DNA from: Flagellimonas hymeniacidonis
GTDB lineage: Bacteria; Bacteroidota; Bacteroidia; Flavobacteriales; Flavobacteriaceae
Assembly (NCBI RefSeq): GCF_008040165.1
Contig: NZ_VRUR01000001.1
Coordinates: 1,135,349-1,199,348, forward strand
Length of the DNA stretch: 64,000 nt
Direction: 5' to 3'
A program made the translations under genes and the position numbers. This document shows positions 7,907 to 15,855 of this stretch, piece after piece; position 1 is the first letter of the stretch, and each line of letters begins with the position of its first letter. Under the pieces are notes generated by a model. That model was not told where the DNA came from and searched no databases. It worked only from the letters and a program-made list of their open reading frames with translations.

Positions 7907-8818
7907 ATGGGGCATCACCATGGTCACTCACATGCACACGACGATTTAAAAGGAAGAAACTTATTAATTTCCATTCTTCTAAACATAGCCATTACGGTTT
8001 CGCAAGTAATTGGTGGAATTCTCTCGGGAAGCCTTGCCCTTCTATCAGATGCCCTTCACAATTTTAGTGATGTACTGTCCCTGATCATTAGTTATGTGGC
8101 CACGTTATTGGGCAGAAAAAAAGCGTCCAAAAACAAAACTTTTGGTTATAAACGGGCGGAAATTTTGGCCGCATTCATCAATGCAGCTACTTTGATGGTT
8201 GTAGCTGTAATTTTAATGGTTGAGGCGGCAGAACGGTTCTTTGAACCCCAAGAAATTGGTTCTAACCTGGTCATTTGGTTGTCAGGGATAGCCATTTTAG
8301 GTAACGGCTTCAGTGTGCTTTTGTTGAAAAAGGATTCTAAGGACAATATGAATATGAAATCGGCATACCTGCATTTACTTACTGATATGATGGCCTCTGT
8401 TGCGGTGCTTATAGGTGGACTTTTAATGAAATTCTTCCAGATTTATTGGGTAGATGCCGCTCTGACCATGGCCATCGGGTTATACTTGATTTATATGGGC
8501 TATGATTTGTTAAAGGAATCCACAAAGGTGCTAATGCTGTTTACACCAAGATCTATTGAGGTTAAGGAAATTGTGGAGTCCATTTGTACTTTAGAGCCGA
8601 TTAAAAATGTACACCATGTACATATTTGGCAATTGAACGAAGAAGAAATCCATTTGGAAGCCCATATCGATTTTAAAGAGGATATTAAATTGTCTGAATT
8701 CGATAAGATTTTGGTGGATATTGAAGAACATGTGTACCATAAACACGGAATCAACCATGTGAACATCCAACCTGAGTTTGATAAGTGTGATTCCAAAAGC
8801 GTAATAGTTCAAGATTGA
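7907..8818 (+). CDS. Cation diffusion facilitator metal exporter
   Basis: Inner-membrane divalent metal/proton antiporter of 303 residues (CzcD/ZitB type, probably Zn2+ and similar ions). The N-terminus is histidine-rich (MGHHHGHSHAHDD), a cytosolic metal-binding tail. Six transmembrane segments follow. The metal-site motifs are HNFSD on helix 2 and HLLTD on helix 5, the H...D pairs typical of the zinc-specific subgroup. Residues about 210-300 form the cytoplasmic dimerisation domain, with 'NVHHVHIWQL' and 'HGINHVNIQPEF'. It follows rpiB by 15 bp and its TGA overlaps the ATG of elaA by one base, so translation is probably coupled. Confidence 0.93.
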   Translation: MGHHHGHSHAHDDLKGRNLLISILLNIAITVSQVIGGILSGSLALLSDALHNFSDVLSLIISYVATLLGRKKASKNKTFGYKRAEILAAFINAATLMVVAVILMVEAAERFFEPQEIGSNLVIWLSGIAILGNGFSVLLLKKDSKDNMNMKSAYLHLLTDMMASVAVLIGGLLMKFFQIYWVDAALTMAIGLYLIYMGYDLLKESTKVLMLFTPRSIEVKEIVESICTLEPIKNVHHVHIWQLNEEEIHLEAHIDFKEDIKLSEFDKILVDIEEHVYHKHGINHVNIQPEFDKCDSKSVIVQD

Positions 8819-9258
8819 TGGAAATCATAACAAAAACTTTTGACGAACTTTCAACCAAAGAGCTGTACCAAATTTTGCAGCTGCGAAGCGAGGTTTTTGT
8901 AGTGGAACAAAATTGCGTATACCAAGATGTGGATGGCAAGGATGAAAAAGCATTGCATGTTGTGGGCATTAAAAATGGAGAAGTAGTGGCATACACCCGG
9001 ATGTTTAAGCCTGGGGATTATTTTACAAACCCAAGCATTGGAAGGGTAGTGGTTGCTAAAGAAGAACGAAAATACGGCTATGGAAAAATAATTATGCAAG
9101 CTTCGATTGATGAAATGGGCAAAAGATTTAAGGGAATTCCAATTGAGCTCTCGGCACAAACCTATCTTATAAAATTTTATACTGATTTGGATTTCAAACC
9201 TTTTGGTGATGAGTATCTAGAAGATGGCATTCCGCATATAAGAATGATTAGGGCATGA
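8818..9258 (+). CDS. ElaA-like GNAT N-acetyltransferase
   Basis: Acetyl-CoA-dependent N-acetyltransferase of 146 residues in the ElaA subgroup of GNAT proteins. The start is the ATG that overlaps the upstream TGA; a TTG one codon earlier is also possible. Family signs are 'LYQILQLRSEVFVVEQNCVY', then 'DVDGKDEKALHVVG' and 'IGRVVVAKEERKYGYGKII' (the acetyl-CoA-binding motif A, a variant of R/Q-x-x-G-x-G), and 'LSAQTYLIKFYTDLDFKP'. ElaA substrates are not well defined, so the physiological acceptor is open. The gene ends only 4 bp from the end of the convergent endonuclease gene. Confidence 0.9.
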   Translation: MEIITKTFDELSTKELYQILQLRSEVFVVEQNCVYQDVDGKDEKALHVVGIKNGEVVAYTRMFKPGDYFTNPSIGRVVVAKEERKYGYGKIIMQASIDEMGKRFKGIPIELSAQTYLIKFYTDLDFKPFGDEYLEDGIPHIRMIRA

Positions 9259-9261
9259 AAA

Positions 9262-9870
9262 TCACACAAGCTTTTTTGCCACACCAAGTTTAATTAGAAA
9301 ATCCAGTTTTAAAATAAGATTCACTGGTCTTTCTACTTTGTTTTTTCTGGAAAAAAATAGATATCCTTCGTTTCTTATATCAAGTGCCCTAAGCTCCATT
9401 TTTCCGTGAAAACTATTTTGAGAGGCTGCAATTTCCGCTAGTTTGTCTTTAGACAATCCTTTTTGTTCTAAAAAATCAATCAATAATTTTCTATTTACAA
9501 AAGTGATATTACAAGAAGTAAATATGTTTTCTTCATCCGCATAAATGCTGGTTACCAGAGCATAAAAATCAGTTTTCTTTTTTGAATCAAAGAGCCAACC
9601 TTGTTTTTGAACCCCGTTTTTTTCATAGAAAAGCTCAAAAGAAAAAGTTGGAAGACTATCATTTACATAATCAAGTTGTGCTTTTTCATCTACATAAAAA
9701 ACAGCGCTATCCGCTTTACTGGTAAGGATAAGATCTACACCTTTTTTCTGCTCTTTAAGGTTAGAAACTCTTTTAAAACAATACTTTTTTAAATGTTTCC
9801 TGTAGTAGTGGTCCAGTAATTTAGCTAATTGTTTTTCCTTTTCTAAGTCAGATCTAAAACTACTTTTCAA
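9262..9870 (-). CDS. Putative type II restriction endonuclease (PD-(D/E)XK-like)
   Basis: Unknown protein of 202 residues encoded directly behind a DNA cytosine methyltransferase, overlapping its end by 11 bp with a TTG start. This coupling strongly suggests it is the cognate restriction enzyme. A plausible PD-(D/E)XK core is visible at residues about 43-65: 'KGVDLILTS' gives the first Asp, and 'AVFYVDEKAQLDY' gives the E-x-K-like pair (here DEK). The N-terminal region is Lys-rich, and the C-terminal half has 'ALDIRNEGYLFFSRKNKVE'. I do not recognise a named isoschizomer family. The alternative is a Vsr-like or accessory nuclease, but lack of those motifs makes this less likely. Confidence 0.65.
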   Translation of the reverse strand: MKSSFRSDLEKEKQLAKLLDHYYRKHLKKYCFKRVSNLKEQKKGVDLILTSKADSAVFYVDEKAQLDYVNDSLPTFSFELFYEKNGVQKQGWLFDSKKKTDFYALVTSIYADEENIFTSCNITFVNRKLLIDFLEQKGLSKDKLAEIAASQNSFHGKMELRALDIRNEGYLFFSRKNKVERPVNLILKLDFLIKLGVAKKLV

Positions 9871-11089
9871 CCTCGATTATTTTTTGAAGCAAGACAGCTC
9901 CAATTCTCTCAACAACACCAACCACAAGGGCATTCCCCATAAAAAAGGCTCTCTTTGTATCAGAGATTCCTTCTAATTTAGTGTGGTTGTCCGGGAACAT
10001 GTTTAATCGTTCCAACTCTAGAGGAGATAGTCTTCTAAGACCTTTTTTGGTTGGAACCACATGTTTAAACCTGGAAGGAGATTTACCTCCTTCTCCAGTT
10101 ATGATCGTTCTGGAAGGTTGATCAAGGGCATCAGGAAAAACCATACTACCCTCACTATACTTATATTCAAAACCAGCTTTGGTTTTTCTAATTTCTTTTT
10201 TTGCCCCTTTTAGATAGTGCCATTTAGGTAGCTCTGTTTCAGAAATGTAAAGATGCTCTTCCGCAGTGCCATTTTCCAGAACATCAGAAAGAACAACACG
10301 ACTTCCCTCGTAGGATGGACTTGTTTTTAATGTAGATACTTTGCCATCGACGCAAACACCGGAATTTAAAAAAGGAGAAAGTGTTTTATCAACATTAAAG
10401 GAATTTGATATAGACACAAGGTCTTCTTCCAACACAAAAGAATCGGTTTTCTGGCTTGTTGATTGCACAGGAAAAGCAGAAGCCAACGTTCCATTATTCA
10501 ATAGCCATTCTTTTGAATTTTTGAGGTTTTTATAAAGGGATGTAGATTTATGGTAACCAAGAAAAAAGACTCGCCTTCTTCGTTGGGGCATACCATAGTC
10601 CGCAGCATTAATTACCCGCCATTCAACTGCATAACCCAAATCATTAAGACTTCTAAGCATCACGGCAAAATCCCGACCCCTTTGAGAAGATGGAGACTTT
10701 AATAATCGGTCTACATTCTCTAAAAAAAGATATTTTGGCGGCACTTTTTTTTCCGAAAGAATTCTATGGATGGACCACCAGAGCACCCCTTTTTTACCGA
10801 TGAGGCCTTTAGAGTTTTTAAGCGTTGTTGCAACAGAATAGTCCTGGCATGGAAATCCCCCAACCAAAATATCGTGATTAGGAATGGTGGAAGTTGCGAC
10901 CTCTTCAATATTTACGTTGGTGTGGTTTTCTGCACCAAATTTGGCTTCATAGACCAAAGAAGCGTGTTGGGTTTTTGTGGACGGTTCCCATTGGTTGCTC
11001 CAAACTACTTTGTAAACACCTGTGTTTTCTAAGCCCAGCCTAAAACCTCCCACACCTGCAAAAAGCTCGCATACCCTTAATTGTTGCAT
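9860..11089 (-). CDS. DNA (cytosine-5) methyltransferase, type II R-M
   Basis: Modifies cytosine at C5 within a specific DNA site, protecting host DNA from the paired endonuclease. With ATG at 11089 the protein has 409 residues. Motif I is 'CELFAGVGGFRLGLE' (SAM binding), motif IV the catalytic 'GGFPCQDYSVA' with its Pro-Cys, motif VI 'LFLENVDRLLKSPSSQRGRD', motif VIII 'PQRRRRVFFLGY', and motifs IX-X 'RRLSPLELERLNMFPDNH' and 'AFFMGNALVVGVVERIG'. The target-recognition region lies at about 215-345. The recognition sequence cannot be read from this. It forms a two-gene unit with the downstream nuclease, flanked by core genes, so it is probably a horizontally gained module. Confidence 0.94.
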   Translation of the reverse strand: MQQLRVCELFAGVGGFRLGLENTGVYKVVWSNQWEPSTKTQHASLVYEAKFGAENHTNVNIEEVATSTIPNHDILVGGFPCQDYSVATTLKNSKGLIGKKGVLWWSIHRILSEKKVPPKYLFLENVDRLLKSPSSQRGRDFAVMLRSLNDLGYAVEWRVINAADYGMPQRRRRVFFLGYHKSTSLYKNLKNSKEWLLNNGTLASAFPVQSTSQKTDSFVLEEDLVSISNSFNVDKTLSPFLNSGVCVDGKVSTLKTSPSYEGSRVVLSDVLENGTAEEHLYISETELPKWHYLKGAKKEIRKTKAGFEYKYSEGSMVFPDALDQPSRTIITGEGGKSPSRFKHVVPTKKGLRRLSPLELERLNMFPDNHTKLEGISDTKRAFFMGNALVVGVVERIGAVLLQKIIEVEK

Positions 11090-11156
11090 GGTCAAAAATA
11101 AGATTTGTTATTGGGTATGGTAAGATAATCCAATAATGTGTTGAATTGTTTTTTAA

Positions 11157-11579
11157 TCATCCCATTCTTTTTACGATCGGATGTTCGGCATTCAATTCTA
11201 ACAAGTCCCATAAATTACCATACAAATCTTTAAATACGGCAACCGTTCCATAATCCGCTTTTTTAGGTTCTCGAACAAATTCAATTCCTTTTGAATTCAT
11301 TTCATTGTAGTCTCTCCAAAAATCATCTGTGTTTAAGAACAGAAACACTCTTCCTCCTGCTTGGTTTCCTATAAAATGCTCTTGTTCTTCTTTTGATGCC
11401 CTAGCAAGCAAAATTGTTGTTCCAGTGGAATTTGGAGGGGATATTACAACCCATCTTTTGTCCTGCTCGGGTTGATAGGTATCCTCAATTAAGTCGAAGT
11501 GTAATTTTTTGGTATAAAAATCAATTGCTTCATCATAATCTTTTACGACCAATGCAATGTGAACTATGGATTGTTTCAT
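11157..11579 (-). CDS. VOC family (glyoxalase/bleomycin-resistance) protein
   Basis: Small metalloenzyme-fold protein of 140 residues made of paired beta-alpha-beta-beta-beta modules. The start is the ATG at 11579 giving MKQSIVHIALVVKDYDEAID; a longer frame upstream overlaps the next gene. Module 1 has 'DFYTKKLHFDLIED' and 'KRWVVISPPNSTGTTILLA'; module 2 has 'GRVFLFLNTDDF', 'FVREPKKADYGTVAVFKDLYGNLWDLLEL'. The pattern 'H..L.V.D...a..FY...LGF' and the closing 'D..GN.wdl.e' are typical of VOC relatives, but the specific reaction is unknown. It precedes, or is co-directional with, the CPBP protease gene across 37 bp. Confidence 0.85.
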   Translation of the reverse strand: MKQSIVHIALVVKDYDEAIDFYTKKLHFDLIEDTYQPEQDKRWVVISPPNSTGTTILLARASKEEQEHFIGNQAGGRVFLFLNTDDFWRDYNEMNSKGIEFVREPKKADYGTVAVFKDLYGNLWDLLELNAEHPIVKRMG

Positions 11580-11616
11580 GTATAATGTTTTTAAATAATA
11601 GCCAGCAGTGGATTTC

Positions 11617-12351
11617 TTAAGCAATGGCATAAATATACGCCAACCACGGTTGAACGAAGATGATTACCAATATATGGGACACCATAACGGGCATTAATTT
11701 ATAATCACTTTGTTGAAAAGCAAAAGCCCAAGCTGCACCCAGACCAAACGTTCCGGCCAAAGGAGCTAGAGTGGCTCCTATCATCGTAATTAAATTGTGG
11801 CTTGGCCCTGTAGCATAGTTGATGTGAATTGCAGCAAATAGCATTCCTGAAACAAGAATTTGCGACGTTTTGGAAAAGCCAGATCTGGCCAGTCTTAAAA
11901 TTACATATCCACGGAATATGATTTCCTGTGATATGCCATCAAAAGAAGGAACAAAAGACATGGAAAGACCAAAAGCGCTAGTATCAAAAAGCTTGTCAAA
12001 TTCTTTTATCCATCCTAAATAAAGAACAATTACCTCAAATAAAAGTATGGTTAAAGCTATTTTCCAACCTCGAGTTGGTGCAGGCAGAAGCAAAGAGGAT
12101 ATTGACTTGCGAACATCAGAAAAATACGGAATTGAAATTAATGCAATGACCAAGATAATTTGGGTAATAGCGCCAGTTGTAAAACCTCCCGCTATAGTTG
12201 ATTCAACCTCAGAAAAACCGTGGAACCATTTTGAAGCTCCAAAAATATCTTTAGCAACTGCTATGTTTGAAAGCGCTATATACATAGCACATACCAAAAT
12301 AGTCTCAAAAAAAGCGATGGGTTTTGTAGTTGTATGATTTCTCTTATTCAT
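11617..12351 (-). CDS. CPBP family intramembrane glutamic protease
   Basis: Integral membrane protein of 244 residues in the CAAX-protease/bacteriocin-processing (Abi/CPBP) family. The signature is visible: 'SQEIIFRGYVILRLARSG' supplies the E...xxxR motif, followed by 'GMLFAAIHINYATGP' with the catalytic His, and the late 'LGAAWAFAFQQSDYKLMPVMVSHIL' region. Seven or so hydrophobic segments are spread through the protein. The motif is EI rather than the canonical EE at its first position, so catalytic competence is less certain. An ATG at 12351 is preferred over the TTG one codon earlier. Substrate unknown; members can be self-immunity or protein-processing enzymes. Confidence 0.85.
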   Translation of the reverse strand: MNKRNHTTTKPIAFFETILVCAMYIALSNIAVAKDIFGASKWFHGFSEVESTIAGGFTTGAITQIILVIALISIPYFSDVRKSISSLLLPAPTRGWKIALTILLFEVIVLYLGWIKEFDKLFDTSAFGLSMSFVPSFDGISQEIIFRGYVILRLARSGFSKTSQILVSGMLFAAIHINYATGPSHNLITMIGATLAPLAGTFGLGAAWAFAFQQSDYKLMPVMVSHILVIIFVQPWLAYIYAIA

Positions 12352-12514
12352 CAATAAGGCATAATCTATCTTGACTGACTTCTATTCGTGTTGGTATTAT
12401 TTTATAGGCAAACCATAATGGATAATAGCCATGGTTTTGGAATGCATTTTAATTATTTAGTACTATACTACAGTGTTTAACGACTATGACTTGCGAACAA
12501 GGTTATCAAAGTTT

Positions 12515-13087
12515 CTATAACCTTCTCTTTATCTCACAAGGATTTCCAAATGCCAACATATCATCAGGAATATCCTTGGTCACAACACTTCCTGCTCCAA
12601 TGGTCACATTGTTTCCTATGGTTACACCAGGGAAAATAACAGCATTCCCTCCAATCCAGACATCATCCCCAATACTTACAGGTTTCGTCGATGTAAGGTA
12701 TCGAGTGCCATGTTCGGTTGTAACAATCCTATCAGAAGCCTTTAAAGGATGTATTGCAGTGTAAATTTGAACGTAAGGGGCTATCAACCCATTTTTTCCA
12801 ATGTTTATTTTGTTGTTATCCAAGAACATACAATTTGTATTGATGAAAGTATTATCTCCAATGGAAATATTGTCCCCATAATCACAAAAAAAGGGTGTTT
12901 CAATCCATACCCCAGAACCCTTAAAAGAAAATAATTCTGTTAAAAGATTTTCACGTTCACTAGTTAACTCTGAATTGAGACCATTATAAACTTTCAATAA
13001 TTTTCTCGCCTTGTGGTACATTTCCAGTAGTTCTGGATCTCTGGAATTATAGAAATCTCCATTGAGCATTTTTCCCTTTTCAGTCAC
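12515..13087 (-). CDS. Sugar O-acetyltransferase (maltose/galactoside type)
   Basis: Left-handed beta-helix (hexapeptide repeat) acetyltransferase of 190 residues of the LacA/Maa/NodL group, transferring acetyl from acetyl-CoA to sugars. The GTG start gives [20 protein letters not shown], the standard family N-terminus. Hexapeptide repeats are seen in '[22 protein letters not shown]', and the active-site His lies in '[15 protein letters not shown]'. The end '[20 protein letters not shown]' and '[20 protein letters not shown]' is characteristic. It lies on the same strand as the cassette-like genes that follow, but the 188-bp spacer on its 5' side shows only weak palindromes, so I place it outside the array. 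Confidence 0.92.
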   Translation of the reverse strand: MTEKGKMLNGDFYNSRDPELLEMYHKARKLLKVYNGLNSELTSERENLLTELFSFKGSGVWIETPFFCDYGDNISIGDNTFINTNCMFLDNNKINIGKNGLIAPYVQIYTAIHPLKASDRIVTTEHGTRYLTSTKPVSIGDDVWIGGNAVIFPGVTIGNNVTIGAGSVVTKDIPDDMLAFGNPCEIKRRL

Positions 13088-13275
13088 AATCGGTTTATTT
13101 TAGATAAATATAATAGCCCTGCAACTATAGTGAACAGCGTTGCTAATTATTTGGTATTGAAATTACATTATTTTTGATGAACTTGCAGTGGTACTTATGG
13201 GCTGTTCGCCTCAATTGAAAATGATTCAAGAGGGGCGCCATATACAGATATGGTTTGAATAACCGAGGGTGTTTT

Positions 13276-13728
13276 TTAGTGATCTTTAGAATCATTGAAT
13301 TGCCATAATACATTCACTAGTTGCCATTTCCCATTCAGCTTTACGATGTGCATATAATCAATCCAATCATCTGCTATCAATTTTACTGAAGCTACTTTGT
13401 CAAAAACATCAAGGATGACGACTTCTTTTTTGGGGTTTTCAGGGAATTTGTCCCCGTCTTGGTTATAGGTTTCCGCAAGAAGAATCATGGCATCTGTAAA
13501 GGTTTCCCGCAAGTATTCTTTTCCAGTTTTTTTATTGGTCCAAAAAGTTCTTTTAACCATTCTAGGGTGAGCGGATAGTTCAAACTGTTCGGGTTTTACG
13601 TTATGTTGAGATTCGATATAATCCAACGCGACCTGTTTAATGTCTAAAGTGTCCTGTCGGGTTTGTCCGTGAACATAAAAAGTTAGAAGGAAAAATAATG
13701 AGGTTGCAAGGGTGAATGATTGTTTCAT
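13276..13728 (-). CDS. NTF2-like (lumazine-binding-type) secreted protein
   Basis: Exported protein of 150 residues with a signal peptide (MKQSFTLATSLFFLLTFYVHG, cut before QTRQD). The mature part has the cone-shaped NTF2/SnoaL-like fold pattern of the 'putative lumazine-binding' group: an opening helix 'KQVALDYIES', the strand pair 'HPRMVKRTFWTNKKTGKEYL', 'MILLAETYN', and the closing strands 'VVILDVFDKVASVKLIADDW' and 'DYMHIVKLNGKWQLVNVLWQF'. No catalytic residues can be assigned. It is the last gene at the 3' side of the cassette-like array and is separated from the next gene by a 216-bp spacer with a degenerate palindrome. Confidence 0.8.
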   Translation of the reverse strand: MKQSFTLATSLFFLLTFYVHGQTRQDTLDIKQVALDYIESQHNVKPEQFELSAHPRMVKRTFWTNKKTGKEYLRETFTDAMILLAETYNQDGDKFPENPKKEVVILDVFDKVASVKLIADDWIDYMHIVKLNGKWQLVNVLWQFNDSKDH

Positions 13729-13754
13729 AATTGATGATTAAAATGTTGATGTTA

Positions 13755-13845
13755 AAGGCTTCCCGTTCCTGCGACGTTGCCCGCTTTTGTCTGCAGGAGC
13801 TACTGGAGCCAAAAAGCCAATTCGCCATAGCCGATGTTAGTAAAC
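13755..13845 (-). repeat. Degenerate attC-like palindrome
   Basis: Within the 216-bp spacer 13729-13944. On the minus strand the left arm 'TAACATCGGCTATGGCGAA' resembles the left arm of the well-formed site at 19514-19647. An inner inverted repeat CTCCTGC/GCAGGAACG is present. The conserved right end CCGTTA is not found, so the site looks decayed. Confidence 0.35.
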
Positions 13846-13944
13846 AGTACCGAACAATGATTATGAGGGCCTATTATTAAATATAATATTATTTGAGAGG
13901 CACAGAGCGACCTTTAGGAAATTTTCTTTACCCTAACCCATCAA

Positions 13945-14403
13945 CTAATGTTTAATTTCATGGGTGTCCCTTACCTTACTAAAAGTCAAGTCTAACAATT
14001 TCCAACCATCTGGCCCTTTTTTATAGATTTCGGTTACGGTAAACTCATTGGACACGTCGTTTCCTCTAACATGTGCCACCAAGGTAATACGGTTCCAAAG
14101 GATGGCAGTATCGTCAAAAAATTCAACTGCTACATCATGGATATCAGCATTTTTATACCAAATACTTCCAGTCTCAATAATTTCAAGTTCTCTTTCCTTT
14201 TTCCAGGTTCCACTCATATGAACGAATTTTGACTTGTCATCAAAAAGCAGCGCTAGTTTGTCTACATTTTTGTCGGCCATCCAGGTCCACTTGTTCTTTG
14301 AAAGCGTAATAATTTCCTTTTCCGTTTTAGATTCTTGTGAGAAGGACAAGTTCACACTCAGGAAGGTTAAAACAAATCCTATAATTAGTTTTTTCATTTC
14401 CAT
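13945..14403 (-). CDS. DUF4440/NTF2-like secreted protein
   Basis: Exported protein of 152 residues, signal peptide MEMKKLIIGFVLTFLSVNLSF cut before SQES (the second Met at 14397 is an equally good start). The mature part is a SnoaL-like/DUF4440 domain: 'ITLSKNKWTWMADKNVDKLA', 'DDKSKFVHMSGTWKKERELE', 'YKNADIHDVAVEFFDDTAIL', 'TEIYKKGPDGWKLLDLTFS'. The trailing 'GW+L....fs+' strand is typical. Function is unknown. Only 5 bp separate it from the 3' end of an upstream gene fragment, so it probably shares a cassette with that remnant. Confidence 0.85.
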   Translation of the reverse strand: MEMKKLIIGFVLTFLSVNLSFSQESKTEKEIITLSKNKWTWMADKNVDKLALLFDDKSKFVHMSGTWKKERELEIIETGSIWYKNADIHDVAVEFFDDTAILWNRITLVAHVRGNDVSNEFTVTEIYKKGPDGWKLLDLTFSKVRDTHEIKH

Positions 14404-14408
14404 ATTTT

Positions 14409-14583
14409 TTAGTTTACAGTCACTTCAAAGTAAATAACTTGGCCGTTTTCTAACGCGATGAATTCTGGATAGCAATAAGTATCCGCATCTTTAATCATTA
14501 ACCAAGTTCCATTAAATTTATTTATCTGTTTATAGCTTTCCAATTTTTTTAACATCAAGTACAACATGATCGCCACGGTGCAT
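14409..14583 (-). pseudogene. Frameshifted gene fragment beside a truncated site
   Basis: A 52-codon ATG frame (14567 to 14409) encodes a coding-like sequence including 'INKFNGTWLMIKDADTYCYP' and 'EFIALENGQVIYFEVTVN'. Upstream, in another frame from 14583, is 'MHRGDHVVLDVKK'. The two join smoothly if a base is changed in the run of seven A's near 14541-14547, suggesting one small protein broken by a frameshift. Its 5' end abuts a truncated attC-like palindrome, so the front of the gene and the right arm of the site were probably lost together. It could also be an intact short ORF starting at 14567. No family recognised. Confidence 0.45.
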
Positions 14584-14612
14584 ATCCGAAGGGGAAGGCA
14601 CTATACAGTGTT
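14577..14612 (-). repeat. Truncated attC-like site
   Basis: On the minus strand the sequence begins AACACTGTATAGTGC and contains CTTCGGATATGCAC. This matches the left arm and centre of the intact site at 15168-15224 (GTATAGTGC ... CCGGAATGCGCAC). The right arm (ACCAACCGTTAGG in the intact site) is missing and replaced by the start of the gene fragment. Confidence 0.45.
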
Positions 14613-14642
14613 CTCACTTGTTTTCTTCCAAGATGATCACAA

Positions 14643-15152
14643 CTATCTATTCTTTACATAAAGATCTGTCCACATGGACCTCCATATCTTCCATGATTCA
14701 TCTATCTGTTTTCGGTATATGGTTGTATTAAAGCCTTTCTGGTACATTCCGAAATTTGTTGAATCTTTTTTATAGTCCCAATCTAAAATAGAACTATGGG
14801 TTGTTACAGCTATTGTATCCAAGACCGTTAGGCTAATTATTTCTGTAGTGAATTTGTTGATAATGGTTTTGGAACTGTCTCTGGGGAACCAAAACGCCCT
14901 TATATTTTCTTTACCAATTACAGGATTGAATCTGTTGGGTTGAATTTGAGCGTCTTCTTCCAACAAATCCATTACCTTGCTCTCATCCATATTTTTCCAT
15001 CCTTCAACGTAGTCCGCATGTACCTGTCTAATTTTGGACTCAATATCACTTCCTTCAGCATCCGACCTTTCTTTTGGGTTTTGATTACAACCAAGTGCAA
15101 CAAGGAATAAGATTATCCCCAATGTTAGTTTACTCATTTTGCTATTGTTCAT
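14643..15152 (-). CDS. DUF4440-like lipoprotein
   Basis: Lipoprotein of 169 residues; the start is ATG 15152 (MNNSKMSKL) or 15137 (MSKLTLGIILFLVALGC). The lipobox ends LVALGC, so it is lipid-anchored. The mature domain is NTF2-like/SnoaL: 'IRQVHADYVEGWKNMDESKV', 'LLEEDAQIQPNRFNPVIGKE', 'IRAFWFPRDSSKTIINKFTT', then strands 'IAVTTHSSILDWDYKKDSTN' and 'TTIYRKQIDESWKIWRSMW'. It lies between two palindromic spacers: the truncated site 30 bp downstream of its stop and the compact site at 15168 directly upstream of its start. This fits a single-gene cassette. Function is unknown. Confidence 0.85.
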   Translation of the reverse strand: MNNSKMSKLTLGIILFLVALGCNQNPKERSDAEGSDIESKIRQVHADYVEGWKNMDESKVMDLLEEDAQIQPNRFNPVIGKENIRAFWFPRDSSKTIINKFTTEIISLTVLDTIAVTTHSSILDWDYKKDSTNFGMYQKGFNTTIYRKQIDESWKIWRSMWTDLYVKNR

Positions 15153-15167
15153 GTTTAAATAATTTTT

Positions 15168-15224
15168 CCTAACGGTTGGTGTATGGTGCGCATTCCGGAG
15201 GTTAAGCACTATACCCCTTGTTTT
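15168..15224 (-). repeat. Compact attC-like palindrome
   Basis: About 57 bp. In the gene direction it runs from AAAACAAGGGGTATAGTGC to GCGCACCATACACCAACCG, then TTAGG. Arms pair as GTATAGTGC with GCGCACCATAC, with extra bases (GGTT) on one side only, as in attC sites. The right end CCGTTAGG carries the GTT core. Confidence 0.6.
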
Positions 15225-15234
15225 GAGTATTTTT

Positions 15235-15696
15235 TTATTCTATTTCTATTGTGAAGGATGCTGTTAAACCAACACTAAAATTTCGAGGAAGCTTCTCTAC
15301 TCCGAAAATGGCTCTTGAATGCTCTCCCCTTTTTTCTAAGACTTTAACAAATAAGTCAGATGCCCCGTTCACGACTTGCGGTGAATCATCCCAGTTTTCG
15401 CCTGACTGGAAGTAAGCGTCAATGTGATTTAATCCAATAACCCTCTCAAATCCAACCTTTTTGTCAACTTGAGCTAAAACATTCAAAGCACAAAGTTCCA
15501 TGGCTTTAAAACCATCGTCAGTATTAAGGTCATCTCCTAAACGTCCTTGATAGAGATATTTTTCATTGTAGATTGGAAACTGGATTGCTATATAGGCGAT
15601 ACTCTCTCGAATATTTACTGAAACATAGCTTCCACCAGGTGTTGATACATTAGGCAGTTTATATCCGTGTTTGTCTAAGTTCTCTGTAGGTGTCAT
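15235..15696 (-). CDS. RidA family protein
   Basis: Cytoplasmic protein of 153 residues in the RidA/YjgF/UK114 superfamily, whose best-known members hydrolyse reactive enamine/imine intermediates from PLP enzymes. Family features include 'HGYKLPNVSTPGGSYVSVNI' at the start, 'YLYQGRLGDDLNTDDGFKAM', 'ALNVLAQVDKKVGFERVIGL', 'PQVVNGASDLFVKVLEKRGE', 'HSRAIFGVEKLPRNFSVGL'. The residue usually Arg for substrate carboxylate binding corresponds to the 'HSRAIFG' segment. It belongs to the longer 'YjgF-like atu1372' subgroup rather than housekeeping RidA. Single-gene cassette flanked by palindromes on both sides. Confidence 0.85.
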   Translation of the reverse strand: MTPTENLDKHGYKLPNVSTPGGSYVSVNIRESIAYIAIQFPIYNEKYLYQGRLGDDLNTDDGFKAMELCALNVLAQVDKKVGFERVIGLNHIDAYFQSGENWDDSPQVVNGASDLFVKVLEKRGEHSRAIFGVEKLPRNFSVGLTASFTIEIE

Positions 15697-15710
15697 TGTC
15701 TTTTTAATTA

Positions 15711-15845
15711 CTCATAACGGTTGGTGTATGGTTAGTTGTGAGTCTCGCGCAACTAATTTAACAAAAGGAAGCCGAGCCTTGGGAAAATCCGAAGGATTTT
15801 CCGAGTAACACAGACCCCAGCAATTAATTGTACACGTTGTTTTAG
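15711..15845 (-). repeat. attC-like palindrome with inner hairpin
   Basis: In gene direction the left arm AACAACGTGTACAATTAATT aligns base for base over about 29 nt with the reverse complement of the right arm (AACGGTTGGTGTATGGTTAG...). An inner perfect hairpin GGAAAATCC-TTC-GGATTTTCC sits in the loop. Right end CCGTTATG. Confidence 0.6.
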
Positions 15846-15855
15846 GTAGTTTTTA

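Noticed and set aside
12355..12514. Possible further attC-like site after the acetyltransferase gene
   Set aside because: Only a short AAACCAT/ATGGTTT inverted repeat and a weak AACACTG similarity are seen; conserved CCGTT end is missing.
13088..13275. Possible terminal attC-like site
   Set aside because: A GCAAC/GTTGC inverted repeat is present, but arms do not align with the clear sites.
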